From Notoacmeibacter sp. (GTDB lineage Bacteria; Pseudomonadota; Alphaproteobacteria; Rhizobiales; Rhizobiaceae): a stretch of DNA of 63,075 nt. A program made the position numbers and the translations under genes. Position 1 is the first letter of the stretch. Each line of letters opens with the position of its first letter. The stretch is taken from the NCBI GenBank assembly GCA_019912385.1, contig JAIOIW010000085.1, positions 1 through 63,075 on the forward strand. Reading direction: 5' to 3'. Below the pieces are notes generated by a model, which saw only the letters and a list, made by a program, of their open reading frames with translations, was not told the origin of the DNA and did no database searches. This document shows positions 34,332 to 43,350 of this stretch, piece after piece.

Positions 34332-34351
34332 TTGCCGGCTGCGTTGATCGC

Positions 34352-35149
34352 CTATCGCGCCGCCTCGTCGACAGACTGACGCGCGGCATCGACCATGGAT
34401 TTGGCGCCGGCCGCCATATAGGCCATTTCGTTCATGATCGCGACCAGGTTGAAGCCGAGTTGGGCGAACCTGCCACACTGGGCGGGATCGACGGCGTAGA
34501 TCGCCGCCGCCTTGCCTGCCGCGCGCGCCCGTGCGCCGATCGGCGCTATTCCCTCTTCCAGCATCCCGGCGTGCCTGGGATCGAGCGCCTTGCCGCCCGT
34601 CCACGCAATCGAAAAATCCGAGGGGCCCACGAACACGCCGTCGATCCCGTCGACGCCGAGGATGTCGTCGACGATCGCAAACGCCTCGCGGGTCTCGATC
34701 ATCGCGAATGCCATGGTGGCCCGGTTGGCGCTTTCCAGATAGGCCTGCCCCGCCACCCCGCCGCGTCTGGGATTGGCGAAGGTCGGTCCCCAGGACCGGC
34801 CGCCTGCCGGCGGATATTTCATCGCATCGGCGAAGGCGCGTGCATCTCCGATCGTGTTGATCATCGGGGCGATGACGGCCTCGGCGCCGAAATCGAGCGC
34901 GCGGCTGGCCATGTCGAAACGGCCGACGGGTATACGCACGATCGCTGGCTTGCCGGTCCACAGGATGGCCGGGATACCGCGCAGCACGCTCTCCTCGTCA
35001 TGCCCGCCATGCTGCATGTCCAGAGTGACGGCGTCGAACGCGGTCCGCGCCACCGCTTCCACCGTCAGTGCGTCCGGAATTGAGGACCACGCCGTGAACA
35101 GCGTTTCACCGGAACGCAGGCGGTCGGCAAGGCTTTTCGATACGGTCAT
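34352..35149 (-). CDS. HpcH/HpaI family aldolase
   Basis: The 265-residue protein is a class II pyruvate-type aldolase of the HpaI family: FDAVTLDMQHGGHDEE, VRIPVGRFDMASRALDFGAEAVIAPM in parts, the metal ligands in MIETREAF and GVFVGPSDFS. Substrates are 2-keto-3-deoxy compounds such as 4-hydroxy-2-oxoheptanedioate. The gene has a GGAGA ribosome site and no other catabolic gene beside it, so its natural substrate cannot be read from the context. Confidence 0.9.
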   Translation of the reverse strand: MTVSKSLADRLRSGETLFTAWSSIPDALTVEAVARTAFDAVTLDMQHGGHDEESVLRGIPAILWTGKPAIVRIPVGRFDMASRALDFGAEAVIAPMINTIGDARAFADAMKYPPAGGRSWGPTFANPRRGGVAGQAYLESANRATMAFAMIETREAFAIVDDILGVDGIDGVFVGPSDFSIAWTGGKALDPRHAGMLEEGIAPIGARARAAGKAAAIYAVDPAQCGRFAQLGFNLVAIMNEMAYMAAGAKSMVDAARQSVDEAAR

Positions 35150-35289
35150 GAATATCTCCGGTCAATTCGCCCGCGCCCGCCAGGCGAAGCATCTGCATGG
35201 CGGGCGCGGCGCAAGATGTTCTGCCATCTGGGCGGCCGGACCGGCCAGCGGACGCCCGGGGCATCCTGCCGCGGTCTCCGCTGGCAGGA

Positions 35290-35607
35290 TTAATCCTTGG
35301 CGACCTGTTCGGCCGCGACCGCCAGCAGTTCTTCCATCGTGCGGCGGATCTGGTGGTCGGACTGGTCGACGCCGGCGGCATCGAAATCGCGCCGGATCTT
35401 GCGGAACACATCCTCGTGACCGGCTTCCTCGAGATCGGCCACGACGACCTCCTTGGCATAGGCGTCCGCCTCGTCACCCGCCTTGCCAAGCTTTTCCGCC
35501 GCCCACAGGCCGAGAAGCTTGTTGCGGCGTGCCGTGGCCCTGAATTTCAGTTCCTCGTCATGGGCATATTTGTTCTCGAAAGCCTTTTCGCGGTCGTTCA
35601 TGCTCAT
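35290..35607 (-). CDS. DUF1476 protein, F1-ATPase zeta subunit-like inhibitor
   Basis: At 105 residues this is a typical DUF1476 protein, starting MNDREKAFENKYAHDEELKF and going on with ARRNKLLGLWAAEKLG and AGHEDVFRKI. In Paracoccus the same protein (zeta) binds F1 through its N-terminal segment and stops ATP hydrolysis, like mitochondrial IF1. Whether it inhibits strongly varies by species. It is a single gene away from the atp operon, as in other alphaproteobacteria. Confidence 0.92.
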   Translation of the reverse strand: MSMNDREKAFENKYAHDEELKFRATARRNKLLGLWAAEKLGKAGDEADAYAKEVVVADLEEAGHEDVFRKIRRDFDAAGVDQSDHQIRRTMEELLAVAAEQVAKD

Positions 35608-35855
35608 CGAATATTTTCTCCCGTTTCAAGCGGCGTGGAATCTGATTGACCAAATATCGCCCTTGCCGGCCGAAAGCAAAGGACTTCGCGGAATAAAACG
35701 CGGCATTGCGCCAATCTTCCGGTTGATGGGCGGGAATCGTCATTGAGCATTGGCCGCCTTTGGTTTAGAGACGCGGCAGTTACCCATGGCTGGCCGTGGC
35801 CGACACCGATTCCCGGTAGTCCGGCTTGTTTCAGCCCAAAGACCCGAGTGTTCTC

Positions 35856-36650
35856 ATGACCCGACGCCGCCGCATTTACGAAGGCAAGGCAAAGATCCTT
35901 TACGAGGGCCCCGAGCCCGGCACGCTGATTCAGTTCTTCAAGGACGACGCTACCGCCTTCAACAAGAAGAAGCACGAGATCATCGACGGCAAGGGCGTGC
36001 TCAACAACCGGATTTCGGAGCACATCTTCACCAATCTCAACAAGATCGGCATCCCCACCCACTTCATCCGCCGGATCAACATGCGCGAGCAACTGATCAA
36101 GGAAGTGGAAATGATCCCGCTGGAGATCGTGGTGCGAAACGTTGCCGCGGGCTCGCTTTCCAAGCGCCTCGGCATCGAGGAAGGCACGGTCCTGCCGCGT
36201 TCGATCATCGAGTTCTACTACAAGGCCGATGCCCTCGACGACCCGATGGTCTCCGAGGAGCACATCACCGCGTTCGGCTGGGCAAGCCCCCAGGAGATCG
36301 ACGACATCATGGCGCTCGCCATCCGCGTCAACGATTTCCTGTGCGGCATGTTCCTCGGGGTCGGCATCCAGCTCGTCGACTTCAAGATCGAGTGCGGCCG
36401 CCTGTTCGAGGGCGACATGATGCGCATCGTGCTCGCCGACGAGATTTCGCCCGACAGCTGCCGGCTGTGGGACATCGCCACCCAGGACAAGCTCGACAAG
36501 GATCGTTTCCGCCGCGACATGGGCGGGCTCGTCGAAGCCTACCAGGAGGTTGCCCGCCGCCTCGGCATCATGAACGAGAACGAGCCGCCGCGTCCGAAGG
36601 GCCCGGTGCTGGTCGCCTCCAAGGACGGCGACAAGGGCAAGCTTCACTGA
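35856..36650 (+). CDS. purC: Phosphoribosylaminoimidazole-succinocarboxamide synthase
   Basis: PurC joins CAIR and aspartate using ATP to form SAICAR in purine synthesis. I start at the ATG at 35856, at the family's usual beginning [18 protein letters not shown]; a TTG at 35826 lacks support. The 264-residue protein has the signatures LPLEIVVRN-type ([15 protein letters not shown]), FKIECGR and [14 protein letters not shown]. It heads purC-purS-purQ with a lipoprotein gene attached; purL is further on. Confidence 0.96.
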   Translation: MTRRRRIYEGKAKILYEGPEPGTLIQFFKDDATAFNKKKHEIIDGKGVLNNRISEHIFTNLNKIGIPTHFIRRINMREQLIKEVEMIPLEIVVRNVAAGSLSKRLGIEEGTVLPRSIIEFYYKADALDDPMVSEEHITAFGWASPQEIDDIMALAIRVNDFLCGMFLGVGIQLVDFKIECGRLFEGDMMRIVLADEISPDSCRLWDIATQDKLDKDRFRRDMGGLVEAYQEVARRLGIMNENEPPRPKGPVLVASKDGDKGKLH

Positions 36651-36699
36651 ACAACAACACCGAATACCGGCTTGTGACCAAAGCGACAGGAAACCGGAA

Positions 36700-36942
36700 G
36701 TGATCAAGGCACGCGTCACCGTCACGCTCAAGAACGGCGTTCTCGACCCGCAGGGAAAGGCGATCGAAGGCGCGCTCTCCACGCTGGGTTTCGAGGGCGT
36801 CGGCCATGTCCGTCAGGGCAAGGTCTTCGACATCGAGCTTGAAAGTTCCGACCGCAAGCAGGCCGGGGCCGATCTCAAGGCCATGTGCGAGAAACTGCTG
36901 GCGAACACGGTGATCGAGGATTACCAGGTGGAGATCGGCTAG
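36700..36942 (+). CDS. purS: Phosphoribosylformylglycinamidine synthase subunit PurS
   Basis: PurS is the small dimeric subunit that bridges PurQ and PurL in the three-part FGAM synthase of alphaproteobacteria and Gram-positives. The 80-residue protein, with GTG start, reads [20 protein letters not shown] and ends [10 protein letters not shown], a full-length match. It sits between purC and purQ, 4 bp before purQ, so the two are translated together. Confidence 0.95.
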   Translation: MIKARVTVTLKNGVLDPQGKAIEGALSTLGFEGVGHVRQGKVFDIELESSDRKQAGADLKAMCEKLLANTVIEDYQVEIG

Positions 36943-36946
36943 AGCG

Positions 36947-37624
36947 ATGAAATCCGCCGTCATCCTGCTGCCCGGCCTCAACCGCGACCGCGACATGATC
37001 GCGGCGCTGACCAGGATCTCCGGCAAGCCGCCGGTCACCGTCTGGCAGACCGACACCGAAATCCCCGACGTCGACCTGATCGTCATTCCCGGCGGTTTCT
37101 CCTATGGCGACTATCTGCGCTGCGGCGCGATTGCCGCACGCATGCCGGTGCTCGGCGCGGTGCGCGAGAAGGCCGCTGAGGGCGTGCGCGTCCTGGGCGT
37201 GTGCAACGGCTTCCAGATCCTCGTCGAGGCCGGCCTGCTGCCCGGCGCGCTGATGCGCAACGCCTCGCTTCACTTCGTCTGCCGCGAGGTCAGGCTGGAG
37301 GTCGTAAACGCGTCCACCGCTTTCACACGCGGCTATACGCAGGGCCAGATCATCCGCTCCCCGGTCGCCCACCATGACGGCAACTATTTCGCCGATGCCG
37401 AGACGCTGAAGCGCATCGAGGACAACAACCAGGTCGTGTTCCGCTATGCAGAGGGCACCAATCCCAACGGTTCGGTCAACGACATTGCCGGCATCATCAA
37501 CGAGGCTGGCAATGTGCTCGGCATGATGCCCCACCCCGAAAACCTGATCGAACCGGCACATGGCGGCACAGACGGACGGGCGCTGTTCGAAAGCGCGCTC
37601 GATCTCGCCGGAGTCGCCGCATGA
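36947..37624 (+). CDS. purQ: Phosphoribosylformylglycinamidine synthase subunit PurQ
   Basis: PurQ is the glutaminase that supplies ammonia to PurL. The 225-residue class I glutamine amidotransferase has its catalytic Cys in GVCNGFQIL and the His-Glu pair in [11 protein letters not shown], with [17 protein letters not shown] near the start. The full triad is present. Its TGA overlaps the ATG of a lipoprotein gene by 4 bp. Confidence 0.96.
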   Translation: MKSAVILLPGLNRDRDMIAALTRISGKPPVTVWQTDTEIPDVDLIVIPGGFSYGDYLRCGAIAARMPVLGAVREKAAEGVRVLGVCNGFQILVEAGLLPGALMRNASLHFVCREVRLEVVNASTAFTRGYTQGQIIRSPVAHHDGNYFADAETLKRIEDNNQVVFRYAEGTNPNGSVNDIAGIINEAGNVLGMMPHPENLIEPAHGGTDGRALFESALDLAGVAA

Positions 37625-38019
37625 CGTGGCGCTTGGCCGGCATCGCTGCCCTGGCAGTGCTCGCCGGCTGCCAGAGCGAGCGCCCCGGCGGCGCCTTGCA
37701 CGCCACCGTCGACAACTCCGCCGCCGTCGCCGTGCTCCAGCGCGTCAATGCCCAGGCCCAGCAATGCTGGGTCGGTTCTGCCGAGCGCGATTTCGCTGTT
37801 TATCGCGTCATTCCGGAACTGGATACCCATGCCGGCAAGCCGCGCATCCTCATTGTCAGTGCGAAGGCCGCACAGGGTCTGCCGCAACTCGTGATCGAGG
37901 GATCGGGCAATCCGGTCAAGCTCGCCACCTACGGCCCGCTGACCGCCCAGCCGCTTTCGGCCCGGATCAATGCCGACATCACGCGCTGGGCGACCGGCGG
38001 GTCCGGCTGCGAGGCTTAG
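37621..38019 (+). CDS. Putative lipoprotein coupled to purQ
   Basis: A 132-residue protein with a short signal and a lipobox LAGC (Cys17), so it is likely attached to a membrane by lipid. Two more cysteines occur in QQCWVG and GSGCEA at the end. No known family is apparent, but the gene overlaps purQ by ATGA and similar small lipoproteins follow purQ in related bacteria. There is no evident link to purine synthesis; the coupling may only set its level. Confidence 0.8.
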   Translation: MTWRLAGIAALAVLAGCQSERPGGALHATVDNSAAVAVLQRVNAQAQQCWVGSAERDFAVYRVIPELDTHAGKPRILIVSAKAAQGLPQLVIEGSGNPVKLATYGPLTAQPLSARINADITRWATGGSGCEA

Positions 38020-38110
38020 CCCGTCGACACCGCCGCGCCGGACGCACTCGACGGCGCCTTGACACGCCTCGTCGTTGCCGCGTTCACCGGTCACATTGCC
38101 GGAATCGCCT

Positions 38111-38341
38111 TCAGCGCCAGAAGGACGTCGTGCCCTCACGGTGCGCGTCGGCGCGCGAAATGCCGATATCCTTGAGCTGGTCATCGTTCAGCGCCAGAAG
38201 CGCCCGGCGGGTGCGATGCCTTTCACCCCAGCGCGAGATCAGTCGCGCCAGGCCGGTGACGCTGTATCCGATGCTCTTGCGGGTTTCCACCCGGCTCCGG
38301 CTGGATGCCAATCCATATCTTATTGTATCTATTGTACTCAT
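38111..38341 (-). CDS. DUF1127 family small protein
   Basis: The ATG at 38341 gives a 76-residue protein whose C-terminal 45 residues are the DUF1127 domain: RWGERHRTRRALLALNDDQ and LKDIGISRADAHREG. Small arginine-rich DUF1127 proteins in Agrobacterium and others influence growth, RNA metabolism or stress response. The gene is divergent from a MocR regulator with an 81-bp shared leader, which suggests that regulator controls it. Confidence 0.88.
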   Translation of the reverse strand: MSTIDTIRYGLASSRSRVETRKSIGYSVTGLARLISRWGERHRTRRALLALNDDQLKDIGISRADAHREGTTSFWR

Positions 38342-38422
38342 TTTAGTGCCTGCTTGTTCCAATCCCTCGCCATATTGTCTCAATGCATTGACTAAGATTT
38401 CGATGCAATATAGAGAATTGTC

Positions 38423-39844
38423 ATGATGACAAGTTGGATTCCCGATCTTTCGCGCGGCACCGGCCCGATCTACCTCCGCCTTGCGGACCAGATCGAAAGG
38501 GATATCGAAAGCGGTGCATTGTCTTCGGGTACAAAATTGCCGCCGCAGCGCAACCTGGCATTCGACCTCGGGGTAACAATCGGAACAATCGGCCGCGCCT
38601 ATGCGCTGGTGCGCGAACGCGGGCTGGTCAACGGCGAAGTGGGACGCGGCACCTATGTGCTGGATCACGGGCGCGACGCCATCCGCACCGTCGAGGCGCC
38701 CGAACGGCTCAGCTTCGGCGGCACCCGCCACCTCGACCCGCCGTCCGGCAAGATCCGGTTCGACAGCACCGCAGCGCCGGACATCGGCCAGGGCGAGCGC
38801 ATCGGCGCATTGGTCGCGCAGATCACGCGCGACCACCCGCTCGATGTGGCGAGCTACACGCGGCGTTTCCCCGACCATTGGTTCGAGGCCGGCAGTCAGT
38901 GGCTTGCCAAGGGGCCATTCAAGCCGGACATGGCCTGCATCGTGCCCACGCTCGGCGCCCATGCCGCGGTCATCGCGGCCATCGCGGCCGTGACCGCGCC
39001 GGGCGACAGCATCGCCTTCGAGCACCTCACCTATTCGCAGGTCGCCCACAGCGCCGAGCTGATCGGCCGCCGCATCGCCCTGGTCCAGTCCGATAACGAG
39101 GGCATCCTGCCGGACGATTTCGAGCGCGTTTGCGCCCAGCGCCATCCCAAGATGGCGTTCGTGATGACCAGCGCGCAAAATCCGACCGTCGCCACCATGC
39201 CGCCCAGCCGGCGCGAAGCGATTGCGGAGATCGCCCGCAAGCACAATGTCTGGCTGATCGAGGACAACCTCTACGGGGCCATGGCCGAAGACGACTATCC
39301 GCTGCTGGCCGAAATCGCGCCGGAGCGCACGTTCCTCGTCGGCGGCCTGTCGAAATCGGTCGCCGCCGGCGTGCGTGGCGGCTGGATTCATTGCCCGCCC
39401 CATTTCCAGCGCCGCTTGCGCATCGCCCACCGCATGGTCACCGGCGGCATGCCGTTCCTGCTCGCCGAGCTTTGCGCCCGCCTCGTCCTTTCGGGAGAGG
39501 CTGGCGACATACGCGACAAGTCGATGGCCGAGAACAACGCGCGCCTCGAAACCGCGCGCGAAATCCTGACCGGGTATGATTTCAGGTGGCAGCGCAACAT
39601 ACCGTTTTTCTGGCTTGACCTGCCGGACCCTTGGTTGTCGTCGACCTTCAAGCACGCGGCCTCTGAGCGCGGCGTACTGATCGACGACGCCGACGAATTC
39701 AGGGCCGGCCGCTCCGATCAGGTGTCGCACCATATCCGTATCGGCATTTCGGCGCCGCGCACCCGCCAGGAAGTGCGGGATGGGCTTGGCATCGTGCGCC
39801 GCCTGATCGACGACGGCCGAGCAGGTTATGTCAGCTTCGATTGA
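38423..39844 (+). CDS. MocR family transcriptional regulator (GntR HTH plus aminotransferase-like domain)
   Basis: The 473-residue protein joins a GntR winged helix (about residues 10-80; LPPQRNLAFDLGVTIGTIGRAY) to a class I aminotransferase-like domain (about 110-470). The PLP-binding Lys is Lys311 in GGLSKSVAAG. MocR regulators such as PdxR and GabR sense PLP or aminated ligands. The divergent DUF1127 gene is the best target candidate. No vitamin B6 or amine catabolism gene lies beside it. Confidence 0.92.
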   Translation: MMTSWIPDLSRGTGPIYLRLADQIERDIESGALSSGTKLPPQRNLAFDLGVTIGTIGRAYALVRERGLVNGEVGRGTYVLDHGRDAIRTVEAPERLSFGGTRHLDPPSGKIRFDSTAAPDIGQGERIGALVAQITRDHPLDVASYTRRFPDHWFEAGSQWLAKGPFKPDMACIVPTLGAHAAVIAAIAAVTAPGDSIAFEHLTYSQVAHSAELIGRRIALVQSDNEGILPDDFERVCAQRHPKMAFVMTSAQNPTVATMPPSRREAIAEIARKHNVWLIEDNLYGAMAEDDYPLLAEIAPERTFLVGGLSKSVAAGVRGGWIHCPPHFQRRLRIAHRMVTGGMPFLLAELCARLVLSGEAGDIRDKSMAENNARLETAREILTGYDFRWQRNIPFFWLDLPDPWLSSTFKHAASERGVLIDDADEFRAGRSDQVSHHIRIGISAPRTRQEVRDGLGIVRRLIDDGRAGYVSFD

Positions 39845-39940
39845 GCGAATTGCCCTCGGTTTTTTCGCGTCAGACGGTGTATTGCAGCGCAAGGTGCGCT
39901 ATGGGAGCGTTAACCTCCCGCATGGATTGACTGAGCGCCC

Positions 39941-42172
39941 ATGACCATTCCCAACGAAATCCGCATCACCGACGATCTCGTCGCCGCTCACGGGCTGAAG
40001 CCCGACGAGTACCAGCGCATCCTCGACCTGATCGGCCGCGAACCGAGTTTCACCGAACTCGGCATCTTCTCCGCCATGTGGAACGAGCACTGCTCCTACA
40101 AGTCGTCCAAGAAATGGCTGCGCACCCTGCCGACCTCCGGCCCGCGCGTGATCCAGGGGCCGGGCGAAAACGCGGGCGTTGTCGACATCGGCGATGGCGA
40201 TTGCGTCGTGTTCAAGATGGAGAGCCACAACCACCCCTCCTATATCGAGCCCTACCAGGGCGCGGCGACCGGCGTCGGCGGCATCCTGCGCGATGTCTTC
40301 ACCATGGGCGCGCGACCCGTCGCGGCGATGAATGCGCTGCGGTTCGGCGAGCCGGATCATCCCAAGACCCGCCATCTCGTGTCCGGCGTCGTCGCCGGCG
40401 TCGGCGGCTACGGCAACTCCTTCGGCGTGCCGACAGTCGGCGGCGAGGTGGAATTCGACGCCCGCTACAACGGCAATTGCCTGGTCAACGCCTTTGCCGC
40501 CGGCCTGGCGAAGACCGACGCCATCTTCTATTCCAGGGCCGAGGGCGTCGGCCTGCCGGTCGTCTATCTCGGTGCCAAGACGGGCCGTGACGGCGTCGGC
40601 GGCGCGACCATGGCGTCCGCCGAATTCGACGAGAAGATCGACGAGAAGCGCCCGACGGTGCAGGTCGGCGATCCGTTCACCGAGAAATGCCTGCTGGAGG
40701 CCTGCCTGGAGCTGATGACGACGGGCGCCGTGATCGCGATCCAGGACATGGGCGCGGCGGGATTGACCTGTTCGGCGGTCGAGATGGGCGCCAAGGGCGA
40801 TCTGGGCATCGAACTCGATCTCGACAAGGTGCCGGTGCGCGAGGAGCAGATGAGCGCCTACGAAATGATGCTGTCGGAAAGCCAGGAGCGCATGCTCATG
40901 GTGCTTCGGCCCGACAAGGAGGCCGAAGCCGAGGCGATCTTCAAGAAGTGGGGCCTCGACTTCGCGATCGTCGGCGCGACCACCGACGACCTGCGCTTCC
41001 GCGTCCTGCACCAGGGCGACGAGGTCGCCAACCTGCCTATCAAGGAACTGGGCGACGAAGCGCCCGAATACGACCGTCCGTGGATGGAACCCGGCCGCCA
41101 TGCGCCGCTGCCGGCGGCCAATGTCGCCGAGATGGACGACTATGGCGTCGCGCTGTTGAAGCTTGTCGGCTCTCCCAATAATTCCTCGCGCCGCTGGGTA
41201 TGGGAGCAGTACGACACGCTGATCCAGGGCAATTCGCTGCAACTGCCGGGCGGTGACGCCGGCGTGATCCGCGTTGACGGCCATGAAACCAAGGCGCTCG
41301 CCTTTTCTTCCGACGTGACCCCGCGTTACGTCGAGGCCGATCCGTTCGAGGGCGGCAAGCAGGCGGTCGCCGAATGCTGGCGTAACCTGACCGCAACCGG
41401 CGCCGAGCCGCTCGCCTGTACCGACAACCTGAACTTCGGCAATCCGGAAAAGCCCGAGATCATGGGACAGCTTGTCATGGCCATCCAGGGTATCGGCGAA
41501 GCCTGCAGCGCGCTTGCCATGCCAATCGTCTCCGGCAACGTCTCTCTCTACAACGAGACCAACGGTGTTGCGATCCTGCCCACGCCGACCATCGGCGGTG
41601 TCGGCCTCATCGCCGACTGGAGCAAGATGGCGCGCATCGGCAGCTTTTCAGCCGGCGACACGCTGATCCTGCTCGGCGGCGACGGCACCCATCTCGGCCA
41701 GTCGGTCTATCTGCGCGACCTGTTCGGCCGTGCCGACGGTCCGCCGCCGCCCGTCGATCTGGCGATCGAAAGGCGTAACGGCGATTTCGTCCGTTCGGCG
41801 ATCAACAACGGCCAGGTGAAGGCCTGCCATGACATATCCGACGGCGGCCTGGCGCTGGCGCTGGCCGAAATGTGCATGGCTGCCGGCATCGGAGCCGAGG
41901 CCGACATTGGCACTGGCCAGTCGCACGCCTTGCTGTTCGGTGAGGACCAGGCGCGCTACGTGCTCGCCGTCGATGCCGATGACGCCCGCTGGATCACGCT
42001 CAATGCCGAGGGTGCCGGCGTTCCCTTCCGCATACTGGGGACGGCGGGCGGCGAAAGATTGACGGCGGGTGATCTGCTCTCCATATCTGTTGAAGATCTG
42101 AAACGTGCTCATGAATCGTGGTTCCCGGAATTCATGGCCGGCGAATTCATGGAAACGAACGAAGCAGCCTGA
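39941..42172 (+). CDS. purL: Phosphoribosylformylglycinamidine synthase subunit PurL
   Basis: PurL is the ATP-using subunit of FGAM synthase, working with PurQ and PurS. The 743-residue chain is the short type (no amidotransferase domain), consistent with separate purQ. Seen are [18 protein letters not shown] at the start, the [13 protein letters not shown]-binding region, GMGAAGL-type [10 protein letters not shown] and [14 protein letters not shown]. It is followed 18 bp later by bolA. The downstream genes bolA and grxD form a familiar rhizobial order. Confidence 0.97.
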   Translation: MTIPNEIRITDDLVAAHGLKPDEYQRILDLIGREPSFTELGIFSAMWNEHCSYKSSKKWLRTLPTSGPRVIQGPGENAGVVDIGDGDCVVFKMESHNHPSYIEPYQGAATGVGGILRDVFTMGARPVAAMNALRFGEPDHPKTRHLVSGVVAGVGGYGNSFGVPTVGGEVEFDARYNGNCLVNAFAAGLAKTDAIFYSRAEGVGLPVVYLGAKTGRDGVGGATMASAEFDEKIDEKRPTVQVGDPFTEKCLLEACLELMTTGAVIAIQDMGAAGLTCSAVEMGAKGDLGIELDLDKVPVREEQMSAYEMMLSESQERMLMVLRPDKEAEAEAIFKKWGLDFAIVGATTDDLRFRVLHQGDEVANLPIKELGDEAPEYDRPWMEPGRHAPLPAANVAEMDDYGVALLKLVGSPNNSSRRWVWEQYDTLIQGNSLQLPGGDAGVIRVDGHETKALAFSSDVTPRYVEADPFEGGKQAVAECWRNLTATGAEPLACTDNLNFGNPEKPEIMGQLVMAIQGIGEACSALAMPIVSGNVSLYNETNGVAILPTPTIGGVGLIADWSKMARIGSFSAGDTLILLGGDGTHLGQSVYLRDLFGRADGPPPPVDLAIERRNGDFVRSAINNGQVKACHDISDGGLALALAEMCMAAGIGAEADIGTGQSHALLFGEDQARYVLAVDADDARWITLNAEGAGVPFRILGTAGGERLTAGDLLSISVEDLKRAHESWFPEFMAGEFMETNEAA

Positions 42173-42190
42173 CCTCCAAGGGAGAACACA

Positions 42191-42424
42191 ATGGCGATGG
42201 ATGCCGGTGAAATCGCGCGCCTGATCAAGCAGTCCCTCCCCGATGCCAAGGTGACCATCCGTGACCTGGCGGGAGATGGCGATCACTACGCCGCCGAGGT
42301 CGTCTCGGAGAGCTTCCGCGGCAAGACCCGCGTCCAGCAGCATCAGATGGTCTATGAAGCGCTCAAGGGCAATATGGGCGGCGCCCTCCACGCCCTGGCT
42401 CTGCAGACCAGCGCGCCGGACTGA
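42191..42424 (+). CDS. BolA family protein
   Basis: A 77-residue BolA/IbaG-like protein that would bind a 2Fe-2S cluster together with a monothiol glutaredoxin. Key stretch: FRGKTRVQQHQMVYEAL, with the conserved His in VQQHQ. It lies behind purL and two genes before grxD, the known partner. Related BolA proteins take part in iron-sulfur trafficking and iron sensing, probably passing clusters from Grx4. Confidence 0.9.
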   Translation: MAMDAGEIARLIKQSLPDAKVTIRDLAGDGDHYAAEVVSESFRGKTRVQQHQMVYEALKGNMGGALHALALQTSAPD

Positions 42425-42433
42425 TTGCCCGCC

Positions 42434-42658
42434 ATGGCGAATGTCCTTTCCGATATCGTCGGCGAAGTCGTTGATGGAGTATTGAAGGAAATCCTCAAGA
42501 AGGCGGGCGTCACGAAACGCAGACGTCGCCGTTCCACGACCCGCACACGGCGCGCGGCGCCCCGCAGGCGCAAGACCCGCACCGCCGCCCGCCGCCAGAC
42601 CAGCCGCAAGAAGACCGTGCGTTCGCGCTCGAAATCGAAACGGCGGGTTGCTGGCTAG
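42434..42658 (+). CDS. Small arginine/lysine-rich protein between bolA and grxD
   Basis: A 74-residue protein with two parts: residues 1-27 form an amphipathic helix (MANVLSDIVGEVVDGVLKEI), and 28-74 is a strongly basic tail, over half Arg or Lys, with TTRTRRAAPRRRK. I recognise no family. The tail is like histone H1 tails or RNA-binding tails. The ORF is short and low in complexity, but it is well placed 9 bp after bolA. Its TAG stop is the first part of double-hairpin copy 2, so the C-terminus may have been set by the insertion. Confidence 0.55.
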   Translation: MANVLSDIVGEVVDGVLKEILKKAGVTKRRRRRSTTRTRRAAPRRRKTRTAARRQTSRKKTVRSRSKSKRRVAG

Positions 42659-42824
42659 TGTTTCGTTTCCAACACTTGCATCCCGTTTGTATCGGTCGCG
42701 AGGGCAAATGATGGAAACAAGGAAACCACCAGCAAGCTTATGAATCGAGTGGAACTTTTAAATTTGACATTCGATTTCGAGGTCGACATCGAGCGGGTAT
42801 CGAATGTCAAATTCGTTCCACTAG
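42655..42824. repeat. Double-hairpin mobile-like element, copy 2 (inverted)
   Basis: A 170-bp copy of the element at 33198-33366 in opposite orientation, again with CTAG at both edges. Both hairpins are kept: 42659-42725 around the GTTTCCAACA/TGGAAAC arms and 42769-42821 around TTTGACATTCGA/TCGAATGTCAAA. Differences from copy 1 are spread over the centre and the right hairpin, so the copies are not of very recent origin. It lies between the arginine-rich gene and grxD, 88 bp before the grxD start. Confidence 0.85.
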
Positions 42825-42912
42825 CGCCCTTGTCGCGCTGCGCGGCATTACGATATAAGGACTGTGAACCCAACCGCCGGACCTTGAACCCGGACGAGAC
42901 AGGAGTGACAGG

Positions 42913-43248
42913 ATGAGCGAGATCAACGAAGTCATAGACGCGGATGTCAAAGGCAACGACGTCGTGCTGTTCATGAAGGGAACACCCGGTTTCCCGCAGT
43001 GCGGTTTTTCCGGACAGGTTGTCCAGATTCTCGATTATCTCGGCGTCGACTACAAGGGCATCAACGTGCTCGCCTCCGACGAGATGCGCCAGGGCATCAA
43101 GGAATATTCCAACTGGCCGACCATTCCCCAGCTCTACGTCAAGGGTGAGTTCGTCGGCGGCTGCGACATCATCCGCGAAATGTTCCAGTCCGGCGAATTG
43201 CAGCATTTCCTGACCGAAAAGGGCGTTCAGAGCTCCAACGTGGCCTGA
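42913..43248 (+). CDS. grxD: Monothiol glutaredoxin (Grx4/GrxD type)
   Basis: The 111-residue protein has the monothiol CGFS active site (Cys30 in PQCGFSGQ) and the glutathione-binding [17 protein letters not shown]. Such glutaredoxins hold a bridging 2Fe-2S cluster with BolA proteins and work in cluster delivery. bolA lies 490 bp upstream in the same direction. A terminator follows at 43296. Confidence 0.95.
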   Translation: MSEINEVIDADVKGNDVVLFMKGTPGFPQCGFSGQVVQILDYLGVDYKGINVLASDEMRQGIKEYSNWPTIPQLYVKGEFVGGCDIIREMFQSGELQHFLTEKGVQSSNVA

Positions 43249-43295
43249 CCCCCATCCGGCGCGGTCCCCCCGCGCCGCTCATATCGCCTCCGACG

Positions 43296-43321
43296 AAAGC
43301 GCCGGCCAGCCGGCGCTTTTT
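43296..43321 (+). terminator. Rho-independent terminator after grxD
   Basis: A perfect 10-bp stem (43296-43305 with 43310-43319) with loop CCAG runs into five T residues. It ends the purL-bolA-grxD transcript before the exporter gene at 43351. Confidence 0.88.
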
Positions 43322-43350
43322 CCGTCTTCGAAGAATCAAGGAGCAGACCT

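Noticed and set aside
35264-35287. Inverted repeat downstream of the DUF1476 gene as a terminator
   Set aside because: The stem CCTGCC-GCGG is good but no T tract follows on the minus strand, so I do not list it as a terminator.
35608-35855. Purine riboswitch ahead of purC
   Set aside because: The region lacks the conserved three-way junction sequence and has no terminator/antiterminator pair; it only looks like a promoter zone.
38111-39892. 593-residue minus-strand frame
   Set aside because: Only its last 76 residues (the DUF1127 protein) are real; the rest is antisense to the MocR gene.
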